The notes under the pieces are model-generated. The model did not search any database. It saw only the letters and a list, made by a program, of their open reading frames with translations, and was not told where the DNA came from. A stretch of 64,000 nt of DNA from Bacteroidota bacterium (GTDB lineage Bacteria > Bacteroidota > Bacteroidia > Bacteroidales > UBA12481), in the NCBI GenBank assembly GCA_018669475.1, contig JABHCC010000036.1:1-64000 (forward strand). The letters are read 5' to 3'. Positions 43,675 through 53,702 of this stretch are shown in pieces (position 1 is the stretch's first letter; every line of letters begins with the position of its first letter). Made by a program: the position numbers and the translations under genes.

Positions 43675-45618
43675 TCATTTGCTAACAATCATTTGTTTTG
43701 TTTCCCTGAAATTATCTGCAATAAGAGTATATGTATAAAGCCCTGGAACTAAGTACTGAGCATTCAATTGACAGCTATTTTTTCCGGCCGGTCTATTTCC
43801 TTCCTCTTGGCGAAGTACTGTGCGGCCGGTAAGGTCCATTACCTCGATGCTTACATTTGAATTGACTATCAATTCATAATCAATATGGGTGCTGCCACTA
43901 AAGGGATTGGGATAATTTTGTGCAAGTGAGAAAGGACTGTTTTCCAGGTCAATCACCGGCGAGCTAGGATCTTTGATCATGAGCTTGATCATCAAATAAC
44001 GCCAACTCGCATGAAACGAGGACCAACCTCCCCGAGGTGAATAGCCAACGATTGGCGACTTGTGAAATGGATAACTTCGATTTGAACCGATAGCAAGTCC
44101 ATGCTTTTTTCTGATATTCTCGTCGGCATGATAGTCACTGGTTTCAAGGCCAGCCCAGAGCACTTCACCGGCTTTGACAAACTCAGATTCTCCATCCTTA
44201 TCTAGCGGCAACTGTATCCATTTATTAAACATTGAAGAATCCAAATCAACAGCATAAGATGATAAAAGTCGTAAGGGGGCTTCGTTTATTCCAGGATCTT
44301 CATCGATCTCACGCCAAAGCACCTGCCTGAAAGAGATGAGTCCATCTGCCATTCCACCCATGATATATACTGAAAAACCACTAATCTCGCAATCTGAATA
44401 GATGGGGAAAACTGATCCTATGAAATGGTCTACGTTGGCATGTAAATCGTATTCATCTCGTCCGTATCTGGCCGAACCTAATGAATAGGGTGTTGCAGGG
44501 GCAAAAGAAGTGCGACAGTAAACCGAATCAGTAACCTGAAAGAAAAGCGATCTTTCGTTGTCATCCGGAAAGTCATCAACCTGATCCTGAGAGACGTTGT
44601 ATCTGATTTCGTAGTTGCCCTTCTCAATTGGTACATAGACATCTTCCTCATCAATCAACAGAGTGTCTTTATAGGCCGGCCCTAAATTTATACCATGATC
44701 CAACTTCTGAAAAACAACTTCCTCATCTTTGTTAATTGTGAGATCCAATATGATATCTGATTGTTCAAATTCACCCATATTAACAATCCCGGCTTTAAAG
44801 AGATGATATCCATTGCCGGAATTGAGTTGAGATTGAGGGATCATGTAACTATAACTTTCATGTCGATTTGGATTCAAGTTCTCCCACTCTAAATCAATGT
44901 ATTCGATTTGAATATCGTTGTCTAAGGCCTCAACCAATTCAAAATCATCAATCAACCAGAAATAAAAGCCAAAAAAGTTTTGCCAGTTGATACGTACCAA
45001 AACGGATGATTGCCCGGCGGCAAGTTCTGTAATATTGATCCGAAACATAGCCGATTCTCCCGGCCCTATATCGTTTGGCCTGGCACTGCTTTTGGCGTTT
45101 TGACCTGCCCTGAAAGCTGCCCAATGAACCCCATAATCGCTGGATATTTCGATATAGTTGCGCCAATAGCCCTTTAGTAATCCTGCCGGCCCATAATTAC
45201 TGAAAGTATTTTCAAATTGAAGAATAACCGACGAGTGTTCACTGCAATCTATTGGAGGAAAAACTATAGAATTGTTAATTGAATTGTATTCGGGCGCTAC
45301 AACATAGTTGTTGTACAGATTCGCAAAAAGACAAAGATGACCGTCAGCTGCTGAAGTTGAACGGAAAGGAGGTTCTTCAGTCCTGTCAGCAATTAAACTA
45401 TCATTTGGCCACCAGTGCCAGTTAAATCCATTATCCAACGGATCTTCAAAATAGAATCCATCCGGCAGTGTCCAGCCTCTTTCATTCGTGGTGTCACCCC
45501 AATCAAATGTCTCTCGGTAGAAAACTTCACCGTCACCTTTAAATTTAGATGATTCTTGCCCGAATGAATATAATGGAATTGATACGAAACAAATCAAGGC
45601 AAATAGAAATGGTTTCAT
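43675..45618 (-). CDS. Type IX secreted protein, paralogue of the one at 30971
   Basis: The 647-residue protein has a signal peptide (PFLFALICFVSIPLYSFGQ), an N-terminal module with GEVFYRETFDWGDTTNERGW, LPDGFYFEDPLDNGFNWHWW, IDCSEHSSVI and YGVHWAAF, and ends in a type A T9SS sorting domain (NYPNPFSGSTHIDYEL, VMDLTGRTVLRQEE, PGLYTYTLIADNFRETKQM). Order, length and motifs are the same as in the protein at 30971-32908, so the two are paralogues that have diverged in their middle parts. The role is unknown; surface adhesion or binding is a guess. Confidence 0.85.
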   Translation of the reverse strand: MKPFLFALICFVSIPLYSFGQESSKFKGDGEVFYRETFDWGDTTNERGWTLPDGFYFEDPLDNGFNWHWWPNDSLIADRTEEPPFRSTSAADGHLCLFANLYNNYVVAPEYNSINNSIVFPPIDCSEHSSVILQFENTFSNYGPAGLLKGYWRNYIEISSDYGVHWAAFRAGQNAKSSARPNDIGPGESAMFRINITELAAGQSSVLVRINWQNFFGFYFWLIDDFELVEALDNDIQIEYIDLEWENLNPNRHESYSYMIPQSQLNSGNGYHLFKAGIVNMGEFEQSDIILDLTINKDEEVVFQKLDHGINLGPAYKDTLLIDEEDVYVPIEKGNYEIRYNVSQDQVDDFPDDNERSLFFQVTDSVYCRTSFAPATPYSLGSARYGRDEYDLHANVDHFIGSVFPIYSDCEISGFSVYIMGGMADGLISFRQVLWREIDEDPGINEAPLRLLSSYAVDLDSSMFNKWIQLPLDKDGESEFVKAGEVLWAGLETSDYHADENIRKKHGLAIGSNRSYPFHKSPIVGYSPRGGWSSFHASWRYLMIKLMIKDPSSPVIDLENSPFSLAQNYPNPFSGSTHIDYELIVNSNVSIEVMDLTGRTVLRQEEGNRPAGKNSCQLNAQYLVPGLYTYTLIADNFRETKQMIVSK

Positions 45619-45710
45619 AACTAAATGGATTTTGTTTATTATTGCTCTTGCTCAACAAAATTATGAATATTTAAACAATTTCTAATGATTTATTCCTCAT
45701 TTTTCTTTTG

Positions 45711-45746
45711 TTGTGGTTGTGGTTGTGGTTGTGGTTGTGGTTGTGG
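45711..45746. repeat. Hexanucleotide repeat TTGTGG x6
   Basis: Six exact copies of TTGTGG lie between the T9SS-protein gene start and the TPR gene end, both minus-strand genes. It is thus also 3' of a gene (TPR), but 120 bp away, and its period is 6 rather than 7. Confidence 0.9.
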
Positions 45747-45833
45747 TTTCTTCGTGTAACAACTTGATAATCAGTTTTGGGTTTTAAATATAAATGTCCT
45801 ATAATTAATATTATGTTAAATAGGAAATATTAA

Positions 45834-45858
45834 GGAAAAGGAGCTTATTCAGCTCCTT
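45834..45858 (-). terminator. Terminator after the TPR protein gene
   Basis: On the minus strand AAGGAGCT-GAATA-AGCTCCTT forms an 8-bp stem followed by TTCC. The T run is short, so termination strength is uncertain. Confidence 0.65.
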
Positions 45859-45869
45859 CCCTAATATTA

Positions 45870-47027
45870 TTATTTAAGATCGTTAATCTTCTTTGTAACT
45901 TCTTCAAGCTTGTCATTCATTTGCTTGCGATAATATATTTCTTTCAAGGCAACCAATACATCACCATAATTACCATCAATCTCATGAGCCTTTTCATAAT
46001 GTGGTAAAGCCTGATCAAAAAGCTTATCTCTTTTTTCAATTGCGGCTTTATATCCTTCTTCATCTGACAAAGGAATATTCATTGCCTCATTGTTTGCCTC
46101 AACACCCTGGTTAAAATAAATTGTTCCAAGATTGTAGTATGGATCAAAGAATTCAGGATTCAACTCAATTGCTTTAGTGTATCCAATTATCGCCTCATCC
46201 AGATTACTATCCTCAAAGGCAAGACCGTATACATTCCATAATGAGAAATTTTCAGGATCCTTTTCAACAGCTGGCCTGATGAATTCTGCAGCCTTATCCA
46301 ATTCCTTTTCTCCCAGATAATGGTTGATTAACTGAATATATAAATATATACTGTTATCAGGGTAAGCAGCAATACCATCAGTATAAGTAGTTATTGCTTT
46401 AACTGTGTCACCTAGAGAAAGATACAGGCTAGCAATATAATGATAAACATCGCTACCACCATATTTCAACTCAACGGATTTTTCATAGTAGCTTAATGCT
46501 TTCTGGGTTAATCCTGCCTGATCAGCTGCAATGGCAGCATTAAAGAAGGCCCCTGTATCTACCTGATTAATATAAGGCAAGCGGCCAAGTTCCAGAACTG
46601 TCTCAAAAGATTCAAGTGATTCTTCAAACTTCTTTTGCTCATATTCCATAGAGCCTTTATTAAAGAACTCAGTACCAGCCACTGTCAATTTGAACAGTAT
46701 GTCTTTTTCATAACGTTTTTTAACATCCAGATCCTTGGCTTTCACATATGATAAGAAAGCTTCCTTTAAGGGATTTGAATCCAGGTTTTTAAACTTTTCA
46801 TCCTTTGTCTGGAATAACTTGTGGTAAACTAATCCCCTATAATACCACGTTTTCGCCTGACCTTGAGTCTTTGGATGCTGAGCAGCAAGATCAATAGCTT
46901 CTTTGGCTTTATCAAGTTCGTTGTATTCTGGTTTCATATAGTTCCAGGCACTCACAACTTTGTTGCTTTGCCCGAAAGCCATACCAAAAACAAGAAATAA
47001 ACTTAGTGTTAATGCAATTTTCTTCAT
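45870..47027 (-). CDS. Exported tetratricopeptide-repeat protein
   Basis: The 385-residue protein has a signal peptide (KIALTLSLFLVFGMAFGQ) and several TPR units, clear in GAFFNAAIAADQAGLTQKALSYYEKSVEL, YPDNSIYLYIQLINHYL and EAIIGYTKAIELNPEFFDPYYNLGTIYFNQGV (described in parts). TPRs scaffold protein complexes; many exported ones in this phylum act in envelope assembly. It is 91 bp downstream of gyrA on the same strand and may be partly read through from it. Confidence 0.82.
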   Translation of the reverse strand: MKKIALTLSLFLVFGMAFGQSNKVVSAWNYMKPEYNELDKAKEAIDLAAQHPKTQGQAKTWYYRGLVYHKLFQTKDEKFKNLDSNPLKEAFLSYVKAKDLDVKKRYEKDILFKLTVAGTEFFNKGSMEYEQKKFEESLESFETVLELGRLPYINQVDTGAFFNAAIAADQAGLTQKALSYYEKSVELKYGGSDVYHYIASLYLSLGDTVKAITTYTDGIAAYPDNSIYLYIQLINHYLGEKELDKAAEFIRPAVEKDPENFSLWNVYGLAFEDSNLDEAIIGYTKAIELNPEFFDPYYNLGTIYFNQGVEANNEAMNIPLSDEEGYKAAIEKRDKLFDQALPHYEKAHEIDGNYGDVLVALKEIYYRKQMNDKLEEVTKKINDLK

Positions 47028-47118
47028 GATTAAGAAATTTATAGTTTTTCGTAACAGTCAAAATTAGTACAATAATAAAACTCAGTCAAATCCTTTACGA
47101 ATTTATTTGCCGCAGGTG

Positions 47119-49644
47119 TCAACTTTCTGCTGGCTTTTCTGTACCAGATTCATGACTACCCTCTTCTGTTCCACCTTCAGGAGTAATATCACTCTCTTCA
47201 TCACCATTACTGGCAACCTTTTCAACCGAAGCAATCCTATCTGAATCCTTCAGATTAATTAATCTTACTCCCTGAGTAGCTCTACCCATCGTACGCAAAG
47301 AACTAACGGCTAACCTGATTGTGATACCCGATCTGTTAATAATCATCAGGTCATCTTCATCAGTAACATTCAGAATGCCAATAAGTAATCCGGTTTTTTC
47401 TGTGATATTAAGAGTTTTAACCCCTTTACCACCCCGGTTGGTTACGCGGTATCCTTCTATACTGGATCTTTTTCCGTATCCATTCTCCGAGATAACCAGG
47501 ATATCCTCTGATTCATTTTCAACACAAACCATGCCAACTACATAATCACCCTCATTTTCAATACGTACACCCCTTACTCCAGAGGCAGTTCGTCCGATGG
47601 GTCTAACAATTCCCTCATGGAAACGGATAGCCTTGCCTTTTCTGGTAGCAATAACAATTTCATGATTACCCGAAGTGAGAACAGCGTTGAGTAATTGGTC
47701 TCCATCCTTAATAGTTATCGCATTCACACCATTTAAACGAGGTCTGGAATAGGCCTCAAGAAGAGTTTTCTTGATAGTTCCTTTCTTCGTGGTTAATATG
47801 ATATAGTTATTATTGATAAAATCTTCGTCTCCAAGATTCTTAACATTAATATAGGCTTTAACCTGATCATCCTGGGCAATATTGAGGAGATTCTGTATTG
47901 CCCTTCCTTTTGTTGCCTTGGCACCTTCAGGAATCTGATAGACCTTTAGCCAGAAACATTTACCAGACTCTGTAAAAAAGAGCATAGTGTTGTGCATCGT
48001 GGCAATGAACATGTGTTCTATAAAGTCTTCATCCCTGGTTGTACTTCCCCTGGCCCCCACTCCACCTCTTGCTTGTGTACGAAATTCAGTTAATGGAGTA
48101 CGTTTCATATATCCGAGATGCGAAATAGTAATAACCATTTCTTCATCAGCATAAAAATCTTCAGGATTGAATTCTTCAGAAGCATAAACAATTTCGGTTC
48201 GCCTCTCGTCGCCATATTTTTCTTTAATCTCAAGTAACTCTTCCTGAATGATGTTCATCCGCATGTCATGGTTCTCCAGAATTTGCTTGAGATGATCAAT
48301 CAATTTCATGAGTTCAGCATATTCCTCCCGGATTTTATCACGCTCTAAACCAGTAAGTTTCTGGAGACGTAAATCCAGGATAGCCCTTGCCTGCACTTCG
48401 GATAAATCAAAACTATCAATCAACCCAAGCCGGGCCTCTTCAGGTGACTTTGAATTCCTTATTAGTTTAATAATCGCATCCAGATTATCCAGAGCGATAA
48501 GTAAACCTTCAAGAATATGAGCACGTTTCTCAGCCTGAGCCAATTCATACCGTGTTCGTCTAATCACAACATCATGACGATGAGCGATAAATTTCTCAAT
48601 CAAGTCCCTGAGATTCAGCATCATTGGTCTGCCGTCAACAAGGGCAATATTATTTACAGAGAATGATGTTTGCAATGCAGTCATCTTGTACAGCTTGTTC
48701 AGCACCACATTAGCTATAGCATCTTTCTTTAAGTCGTAAACAATACGCATTCCATTACGGTCTGACTCATCGTTTACATTTGAAATACCATCAATCCTTT
48801 TGTCATTTATCAATTCGGCAGTTTTCATGATCATTTCTGCCTTGTTGACCATATATGGAATCTCAGTGATTATTATTTTTTCTCTTCCGGATGCAGTCGT
48901 TTCCACATTAGCTACACCTCTCACCATAATTCTTCCACGACCCGTTTCAAATGCATCTTTTACCCCCTGATATCCATATATGATACCTCCTGTAGGGAAA
49001 TCAGGAGCTTTAACATGCTCAAGAAGTCCATCCAAATCAATCTCGGGATTACTAATCATTGCAATAATTCCGTTGATAATCTCTGACAGATTATGAGGTG
49101 GCATATTGGTAGCCATCCCAACTGCAATTCCTGATGCACCATTGATCAGTAAATTTGGAATTCGAGTGGGTAAAACAGTTGGCTCTTTTAATGTATCGTC
49201 AAAGTTTAGCTGGAAGTCAACAGTATCCTTTTCTATATCAGCCATTGTTTCCTCAGCAAGCTTATGCATCTTCGCCTCGGTATAACGCATTGCAGCCGGA
49301 CTATCACCATCAAGTGAACCAAAGTTTCCCTGCCCGTCAATCATAGGATACCTAAGCGACCAATGCTGGGCCATTCTTACCATAGTCATGTACACACTAC
49401 TGTCACCATGAGGATGATACTTACCAAGTACTTCACCAACAATACGAGCTGATTTTTTATAACCTTTGCTTGAACTTACACCTAATTCGTGCATACCAAA
49501 CAAAACCCGACGATGTACTGGCTTTAATCCATCTCTTACATCTGGTAAGGCCCTTGCCACAATAACCGACATTGAATAATCAATGTATGAAGACCTCATT
49601 TCTTCATCAATACTTATCCTTACTATATTTTCTCCTTCGATCAT
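47119..49644 (-). CDS. gyrA: DNA gyrase subunit A
   Basis: GyrA cuts and rejoins DNA during supercoiling with GyrB. The 841-residue protein has the breakage-reunion domain with catalytic Tyr121 in [10 protein letters not shown], coiled-coil tower, and six-bladed C-terminal domain with a GyrA-box form QARGGVG, so it is GyrA and not ParC. The quinolone-determining stretch reads [14 protein letters not shown]: Ser82 (E. coli Ser83) is present, but position 86 (E. coli Asp87), normally acidic, is Met. The last 30 residues are acidic ([17 protein letters not shown]). Confidence 0.95.
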   Translation of the reverse strand: MIEGENIVRISIDEEMRSSYIDYSMSVIVARALPDVRDGLKPVHRRVLFGMHELGVSSSKGYKKSARIVGEVLGKYHPHGDSSVYMTMVRMAQHWSLRYPMIDGQGNFGSLDGDSPAAMRYTEAKMHKLAEETMADIEKDTVDFQLNFDDTLKEPTVLPTRIPNLLINGASGIAVGMATNMPPHNLSEIINGIIAMISNPEIDLDGLLEHVKAPDFPTGGIIYGYQGVKDAFETGRGRIMVRGVANVETTASGREKIIITEIPYMVNKAEMIMKTAELINDKRIDGISNVNDESDRNGMRIVYDLKKDAIANVVLNKLYKMTALQTSFSVNNIALVDGRPMMLNLRDLIEKFIAHRHDVVIRRTRYELAQAEKRAHILEGLLIALDNLDAIIKLIRNSKSPEEARLGLIDSFDLSEVQARAILDLRLQKLTGLERDKIREEYAELMKLIDHLKQILENHDMRMNIIQEELLEIKEKYGDERRTEIVYASEEFNPEDFYADEEMVITISHLGYMKRTPLTEFRTQARGGVGARGSTTRDEDFIEHMFIATMHNTMLFFTESGKCFWLKVYQIPEGAKATKGRAIQNLLNIAQDDQVKAYINVKNLGDEDFINNNYIILTTKKGTIKKTLLEAYSRPRLNGVNAITIKDGDQLLNAVLTSGNHEIVIATRKGKAIRFHEGIVRPIGRTASGVRGVRIENEGDYVVGMVCVENESEDILVISENGYGKRSSIEGYRVTNRGGKGVKTLNITEKTGLLIGILNVTDEDDLMIINRSGITIRLAVSSLRTMGRATQGVRLINLKDSDRIASVEKVASNGDEESDITPEGGTEEGSHESGTEKPAES

Positions 49645-49948
49645 AAGTAGCTTATTATTAAATAAAAAAAACGGATATTTCTATCCGAAATCAAGTCGAG
49701 CAAAAGTACCACTTTTTTAAGTAAATATAAGTGATTGACTGAACTTCTTTCAAACATCACTTGTTAATAATTGGCTTGCTTTTTGTATTATTATAAAATG
49801 TTTTTGATTGTAACTTTACATACAGCCAGAATTGATTGATAACAAGCTAGTAAGAGTTTTTAATTGATACATGATTAACAGAATGAACTGCCATATGTGC
49901 AGACAAAAGGATATGAAGTTAAATTTGACAGACACACAAAAATAATAT
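49645..49948. other. Divergent intergenic region gyrA/clpC
   Basis: The 304-bp region holds the start signals for both genes. For gyrA, the minus-strand -7 box TACTTTTG (49701-49708) is exact and would start transcription near 49695; its leader includes a hairpin CGGATA-TTTC-TATCCG (49672-49687). For clpC no exact -7 box was found; TAACTTTA at 49811 is a weak candidate. No heat-shock inverted repeat of the CIRCE or CtsR type was recognised. Confidence 0.55.
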
Positions 49949-52456
49949 ATGGATTCAAAATTCTCAAAAAGGATAAAGGATGTGCTGAGCTATAGCAGAG
50001 AGGAAGCAATCCGCTTGGGTAATGATTATATCGGAACCGAACATATTTTCCTGGGAATATTACGTGAAGGGGAAGGTATTGCTATCGATACCCTGGTAAA
50101 TCTTGGTGTTAATCTGCCTGAGGTAAAACGTTTAATAGAAGGCAGGGTTAAACCAAATCAACCCGACTATAGTGAAGTCCCCGAGAATATTCCTTTATTA
50201 AAACCTGCTGAAAGAGCTTTGAAGCTTATTTATCTGGAAGCGAAGGCAGCTAACAGCACTCAAATTAATACAGGACACCTCTTATTGGCAATTCTGAAGG
50301 ATGAAAATAGTTTAGTAACTCAGATTCTTGAGGATTTCAAAATTGATTATGTGCAGGTACGGCAGCAGATCGTACAGGATTTACCAGTTTCGAGGGGCGA
50401 CTTTCATGAAGAAGATGACGAAGGTGATGAACCAATGGATACTCCGAAAGGACCATCAAAAGCCCATAAGTCAACGTCTGAAACCCCTGTACTTGACAAT
50501 TTTGGGATTGATATTACCAAAGCTGCTGAGGAAGGTCGATTGGATCCAGTAGTCGGTCGCGGTCGTGAAATAGAACGTCTGGCCCAAATATTAAGTAGAA
50601 GAAAGAAAAATAACCCTGTTCTTATTGGAGAACCTGGAGTTGGTAAATCTGCTATTGCTGAGGGGCTTGCCTTACGGATTATTGAGCGTAAAGTGTCTCG
50701 GGTACTTTTCGGCAAAAGGGTGGTCGCTCTGGATATGGCATCAATTGTCGCGGGCACAAAATATCGAGGTCAGTTTGAGGAAAGAATGAAAGCTATTCTC
50801 AATGAATTAGCCAAAACGAGCAATGTTATTCTTTTCATTGATGAAATTCATACGATTGTTGGCGCAGGAGGTGCTACCGGCTCTCTCGATGCTGCCAATA
50901 TGTTGAAACCAGCTCTTGCCCGTGGTGATATTCAATGTATTGGAGCAACTACATTAGATGAGTATCGGCAACATATTGAAAAAGATGGAGCCCTGGAGCG
51001 ACGTTTCCAGAAAATTATGGTGGAGCCCACCTCTTCTGAAGAAACCCTGGAGATTCTTCATAACATTAAAGACAGATACGAAGAGCATCATAATGTTGAA
51101 TATACTGATGATGCATTGAGTGCATGTGTTAGCTTGACTCAGAGGTATATGAGTGACAGACACCTCCCGGATAAAGCCATTGATGCATTGGATGAATCAG
51201 GATCCAGAGTACATATTTCAAATATTTCTGTCCCTGATAAGATTCTAAGAATTGAAAATGATATAGATGAGATAAAGCTGACTAAGATTGAGGCTGTTAA
51301 GAATCAGGATTTTGAAAAAGCAGCCAGGCATCGTGATCGTGAGAAGTCTTTGATGCTTGAGTTAGATCGTGAGAAGCAAACATGGGAAAAAAGCCTGATG
51401 CAAAATCGCGAAGAGGTGTCAGAAGCAAATGTAGAAGAAGTGGTTGCCATGATGACTGGTGTACCCGTTCAGCGAATTGCACAAGCTGAAGGAACCAGGC
51501 TACTAAATATGGGAGCTGATTTGGAGAAAAAAGTAATCGGACAGACTGATGCTATCCATAGGATTGTAAAATCAATTCAACGAAACAGAGCCGGTCTTAA
51601 AGATCCTAATAAACCAATCGGAACCTTTATTTTTCTGGGACCAACAGGAGTTGGAAAAACACAGCTCGCTAAAGTATTGGCCCAGGCTCTTTTTGATACT
51701 ACTGAATCACTCATTCGTATAGATATGAGTGAATATATGGAAAAATTCTCTGTGAGTAGATTGGTAGGAGCCCCTCCCGGATATGTTGGATATGAAGAAG
51801 GCGGACAATTAACCGAGAAGGTTAGGCGTAAACCTTATTCTGTAGTTCTGTTAGATGAGATTGAAAAGGCTCATCCCGATATTTTTAACATACTTCTGCA
51901 GGTACTGGATGATGGACAATTAACCGATAGTTTAGGGAGAAAAGTCGATTTCAAAAATACTATTGTTATAATGACCTCGAATATTGGAACCAGACAACTG
52001 AAAGATTTTGGTCGAGGAGTTGGTTTTGCTTCCAAAACAAACGAGGAAACAGCAAACGATTACCAAAAGAGTATCATCCAAAAAGCATTGACAAAAGCCT
52101 TTGCTCCTGAATTTCTTAACAGGATCGATGATGTTATTATGTTTAATGCACTTACAAAGCCTGACCTGCACAAGATAATTGATATTGAGTTGGTTGGACT
52201 GCTTGATCGGATTGCTGGTCTTGGTTTTAAAACCCGGGTTTCAGCAGCTGCAAAAGATTTTCTGGCTGAAAGTGGTTATGATTTAAAATTTGGAGCAAGA
52301 CCATTAAAACGGTCGATTCAAAAATACCTCGAAGATCCACTTGCTGAGGTTATTATTGCTAACGAGGCAAAAGAAGGTGACACTTTGTCAATTGGTTTCG
52401 ACAAAAAAACACAGGAAATAAAAATCAATATTATAAAAGCAAAGAAAAATAAGTGA
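49949..52456 (+). CDS. clpC: ATP-dependent Clp protease ATP-binding subunit ClpC
   Basis: ClpC unfolds proteins for ClpP and helps stress recovery. The 835-residue protein has the double N-domain (FSKRIKDVLSYSREEA to about residue 145), the first AAA+ module (Walker A GEPGVGKSAIAEG), a middle coiled region with a UVR-like stretch (QDFEKAARHRDREKSL) that marks ClpC rather than ClpB or ClpA, and the second AAA+ module (GPTGVGKTQLAKVL). No clpP or clpS lies nearby. Two or three strong hairpins follow the stop. Confidence 0.95.
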   Translation: MDSKFSKRIKDVLSYSREEAIRLGNDYIGTEHIFLGILREGEGIAIDTLVNLGVNLPEVKRLIEGRVKPNQPDYSEVPENIPLLKPAERALKLIYLEAKAANSTQINTGHLLLAILKDENSLVTQILEDFKIDYVQVRQQIVQDLPVSRGDFHEEDDEGDEPMDTPKGPSKAHKSTSETPVLDNFGIDITKAAEEGRLDPVVGRGREIERLAQILSRRKKNNPVLIGEPGVGKSAIAEGLALRIIERKVSRVLFGKRVVALDMASIVAGTKYRGQFEERMKAILNELAKTSNVILFIDEIHTIVGAGGATGSLDAANMLKPALARGDIQCIGATTLDEYRQHIEKDGALERRFQKIMVEPTSSEETLEILHNIKDRYEEHHNVEYTDDALSACVSLTQRYMSDRHLPDKAIDALDESGSRVHISNISVPDKILRIENDIDEIKLTKIEAVKNQDFEKAARHRDREKSLMLELDREKQTWEKSLMQNREEVSEANVEEVVAMMTGVPVQRIAQAEGTRLLNMGADLEKKVIGQTDAIHRIVKSIQRNRAGLKDPNKPIGTFIFLGPTGVGKTQLAKVLAQALFDTTESLIRIDMSEYMEKFSVSRLVGAPPGYVGYEEGGQLTEKVRRKPYSVVLLDEIEKAHPDIFNILLQVLDDGQLTDSLGRKVDFKNTIVIMTSNIGTRQLKDFGRGVGFASKTNEETANDYQKSIIQKALTKAFAPEFLNRIDDVIMFNALTKPDLHKIIDIELVGLLDRIAGLGFKTRVSAAAKDFLAESGYDLKFGARPLKRSIQKYLEDPLAEVIIANEAKEGDTLSIGFDKKTQEIKINIIKAKKNK

Positions 52457-52537
52457 TTTTAGGGCATTTTGATAAAAAAAGAAAGAAATTTCTTGGTGCT
52501 CTAAACTTTTTGGTATATCTTTTGTACTATAAGAAAT

Positions 52538-52667
52538 GATGATACGATTCCCATAATCGTGATCATCAGCCCTGACAGAATCTTCTGTCAGTGGTTCTTT
52601 TTCATAGGTTTAGTTTTAGGTTTAGGTTTCTGTAAGACCCTCCTCCCAAGAGGGTCTTACTTTTTTG
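52538..52667 (+). ncRNA. Candidate structured RNA (three stem-loops) downstream of clpC
   Basis: Three hairpins follow one another. The first is GATGAT-a-CGATT-CCCAT-AATCG-tg-ATCATC (52538-52567), with 11 pairs. The second is CTGACAGA-ATCT-TCTGTCAG (52572-52591), with 8 pairs. The third is GTAAGACCCTC-CTCCCAA-GAGGGTCTTAC (52632-52660), followed by TTTTTTG. Four AGGTTT-type hexamers (52606-52629) join the last two. A TATCTTTTG (52516-52524), one base longer than the -7 consensus, lies just upstream. This could be an independent small RNA, a clpC 3'-UTR-derived RNA, or a double terminator. Confidence 0.5.
52632..52667 (+). terminator. Strong Rho-independent terminator
   Basis: An 11-bp perfect stem GTAAGACCCTC/GAGGGTCTTAC with a 7-nt loop and TTTTTTG tail. 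It ends the clpC transcript or a small RNA. Sequence on the minus strand could also end the convergent nanA-like transcript, though no T run is seen that way. Confidence 0.92.
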
Positions 52668-52716
52668 TATAAAGTATTGAAAAACAGCTTACTTAAGTTT
52701 GATAAGAAACAAGCCT

Positions 52717-53631
52717 CTATTTAAGAGAATATTCAAAAAAACCTGTGTCTTTCAGATCATTGAACAAGGCTTTCTCCTGGTCTGATGGTAATTGTTCTAC
52801 TGGTAGTCTGGGAACACCACAATCGAGGCCCAGCATTCGCATAATTGCCTTCCCTGCCGAAATTCCACCGTATTTTGTATAGACCTGAATAACTCTCATC
52901 GAAATAATCTGTAGTCGGTTTGCTTCTTCCAAATCTCCTTTATCGAAAGCCTTGATTATGGAATAGTAAAGTTCGGGCATGAAATTATATGTACTCCCTA
53001 CTCCACCCCTGGCACCCAAAGCCAAACCACAAATTAGTGTTTCATCGCGACCATATAGCACATCGAGCTGCCCTCCTGCTATTTGCCTGCATAATTGGAA
53101 CTCCATTTCATCTTCATGAGTATATTTTATACCTGCCAGATTTGAGATTTTTGGTATTGCAAGCTCCAAAAAACGAATAACAGACAGATAATTTTGATTC
53201 AGCCCGGGAATATGATAATAGTAAAATGGAATTTCCTTGGCAGCCATAGCAATTTCAGCCATGTAATTCACAAGAACCTGCTCAGAAGCAGGTTTAAAAT
53301 AGCTCGGACCAGTGGCTGCAATAGCAAAGGCTCCACAATCATATGCATGCCTGGCAAGTAAAGCCGACTCTTTAACAGAATTTGAACCCACATGAACAAA
53401 TACTTTGAAGCCTTGCGGAGTAGAATTTGTCCATGCCTCAGCTATTTGCATTCTTTCTGTTAACATCAAAGAAGTACCCTCCCCGGTACTTCCGCAGATA
53501 AAAACGCCTTTTAATCCATTATTATGTAATCTTTCCAAGTATTGCGGAATTAGATCAACATTGATCGTCCCATCTTCATGTAGTGGAGTGTATGGAGCAG
53601 CTATCAAGCCTTGAGTTTTCTCTATATTCAT
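52717..53631 (-). CDS. nanA: N-acetylneuraminate lyase (DapA/NanA family)
   Basis: The enzyme splits N-acetylneuraminate into N-acetylmannosamine and pyruvate. The 304-residue protein has GSTGEGTSL in place of the DapA GTTGE motif, FYYYHIPGLNQNYL, and the Schiff-base lysine in AGIKYTHEDEMEF, a combination typical of NanA rather than dihydrodipicolinate synthase. GRDETLICGLALGARGGVGSTYNF (in part) follows. The ATG at 53631 is chosen; an upstream ATG at 53673 would add a non-family stretch. Together with the sialidase at 33042 it points to sialic acid use, but transport and kinase genes are not nearby. Confidence 0.87.
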   Translation of the reverse strand: MNIEKTQGLIAAPYTPLHEDGTINVDLIPQYLERLHNNGLKGVFICGSTGEGTSLMLTERMQIAEAWTNSTPQGFKVFVHVGSNSVKESALLARHAYDCGAFAIAATGPSYFKPASEQVLVNYMAEIAMAAKEIPFYYYHIPGLNQNYLSVIRFLELAIPKISNLAGIKYTHEDEMEFQLCRQIAGGQLDVLYGRDETLICGLALGARGGVGSTYNFMPELYYSIIKAFDKGDLEEANRLQIISMRVIQVYTKYGGISAGKAIMRMLGLDCGVPRLPVEQLPSDQEKALFNDLKDTGFFEYSLK

Positions 53632-53702
53632 TATCCATTTAATTTGTATGACAAATATAAGAACTCTCTTCATTCAATATCAAAGAATCATATGAAAATA
53701 AA

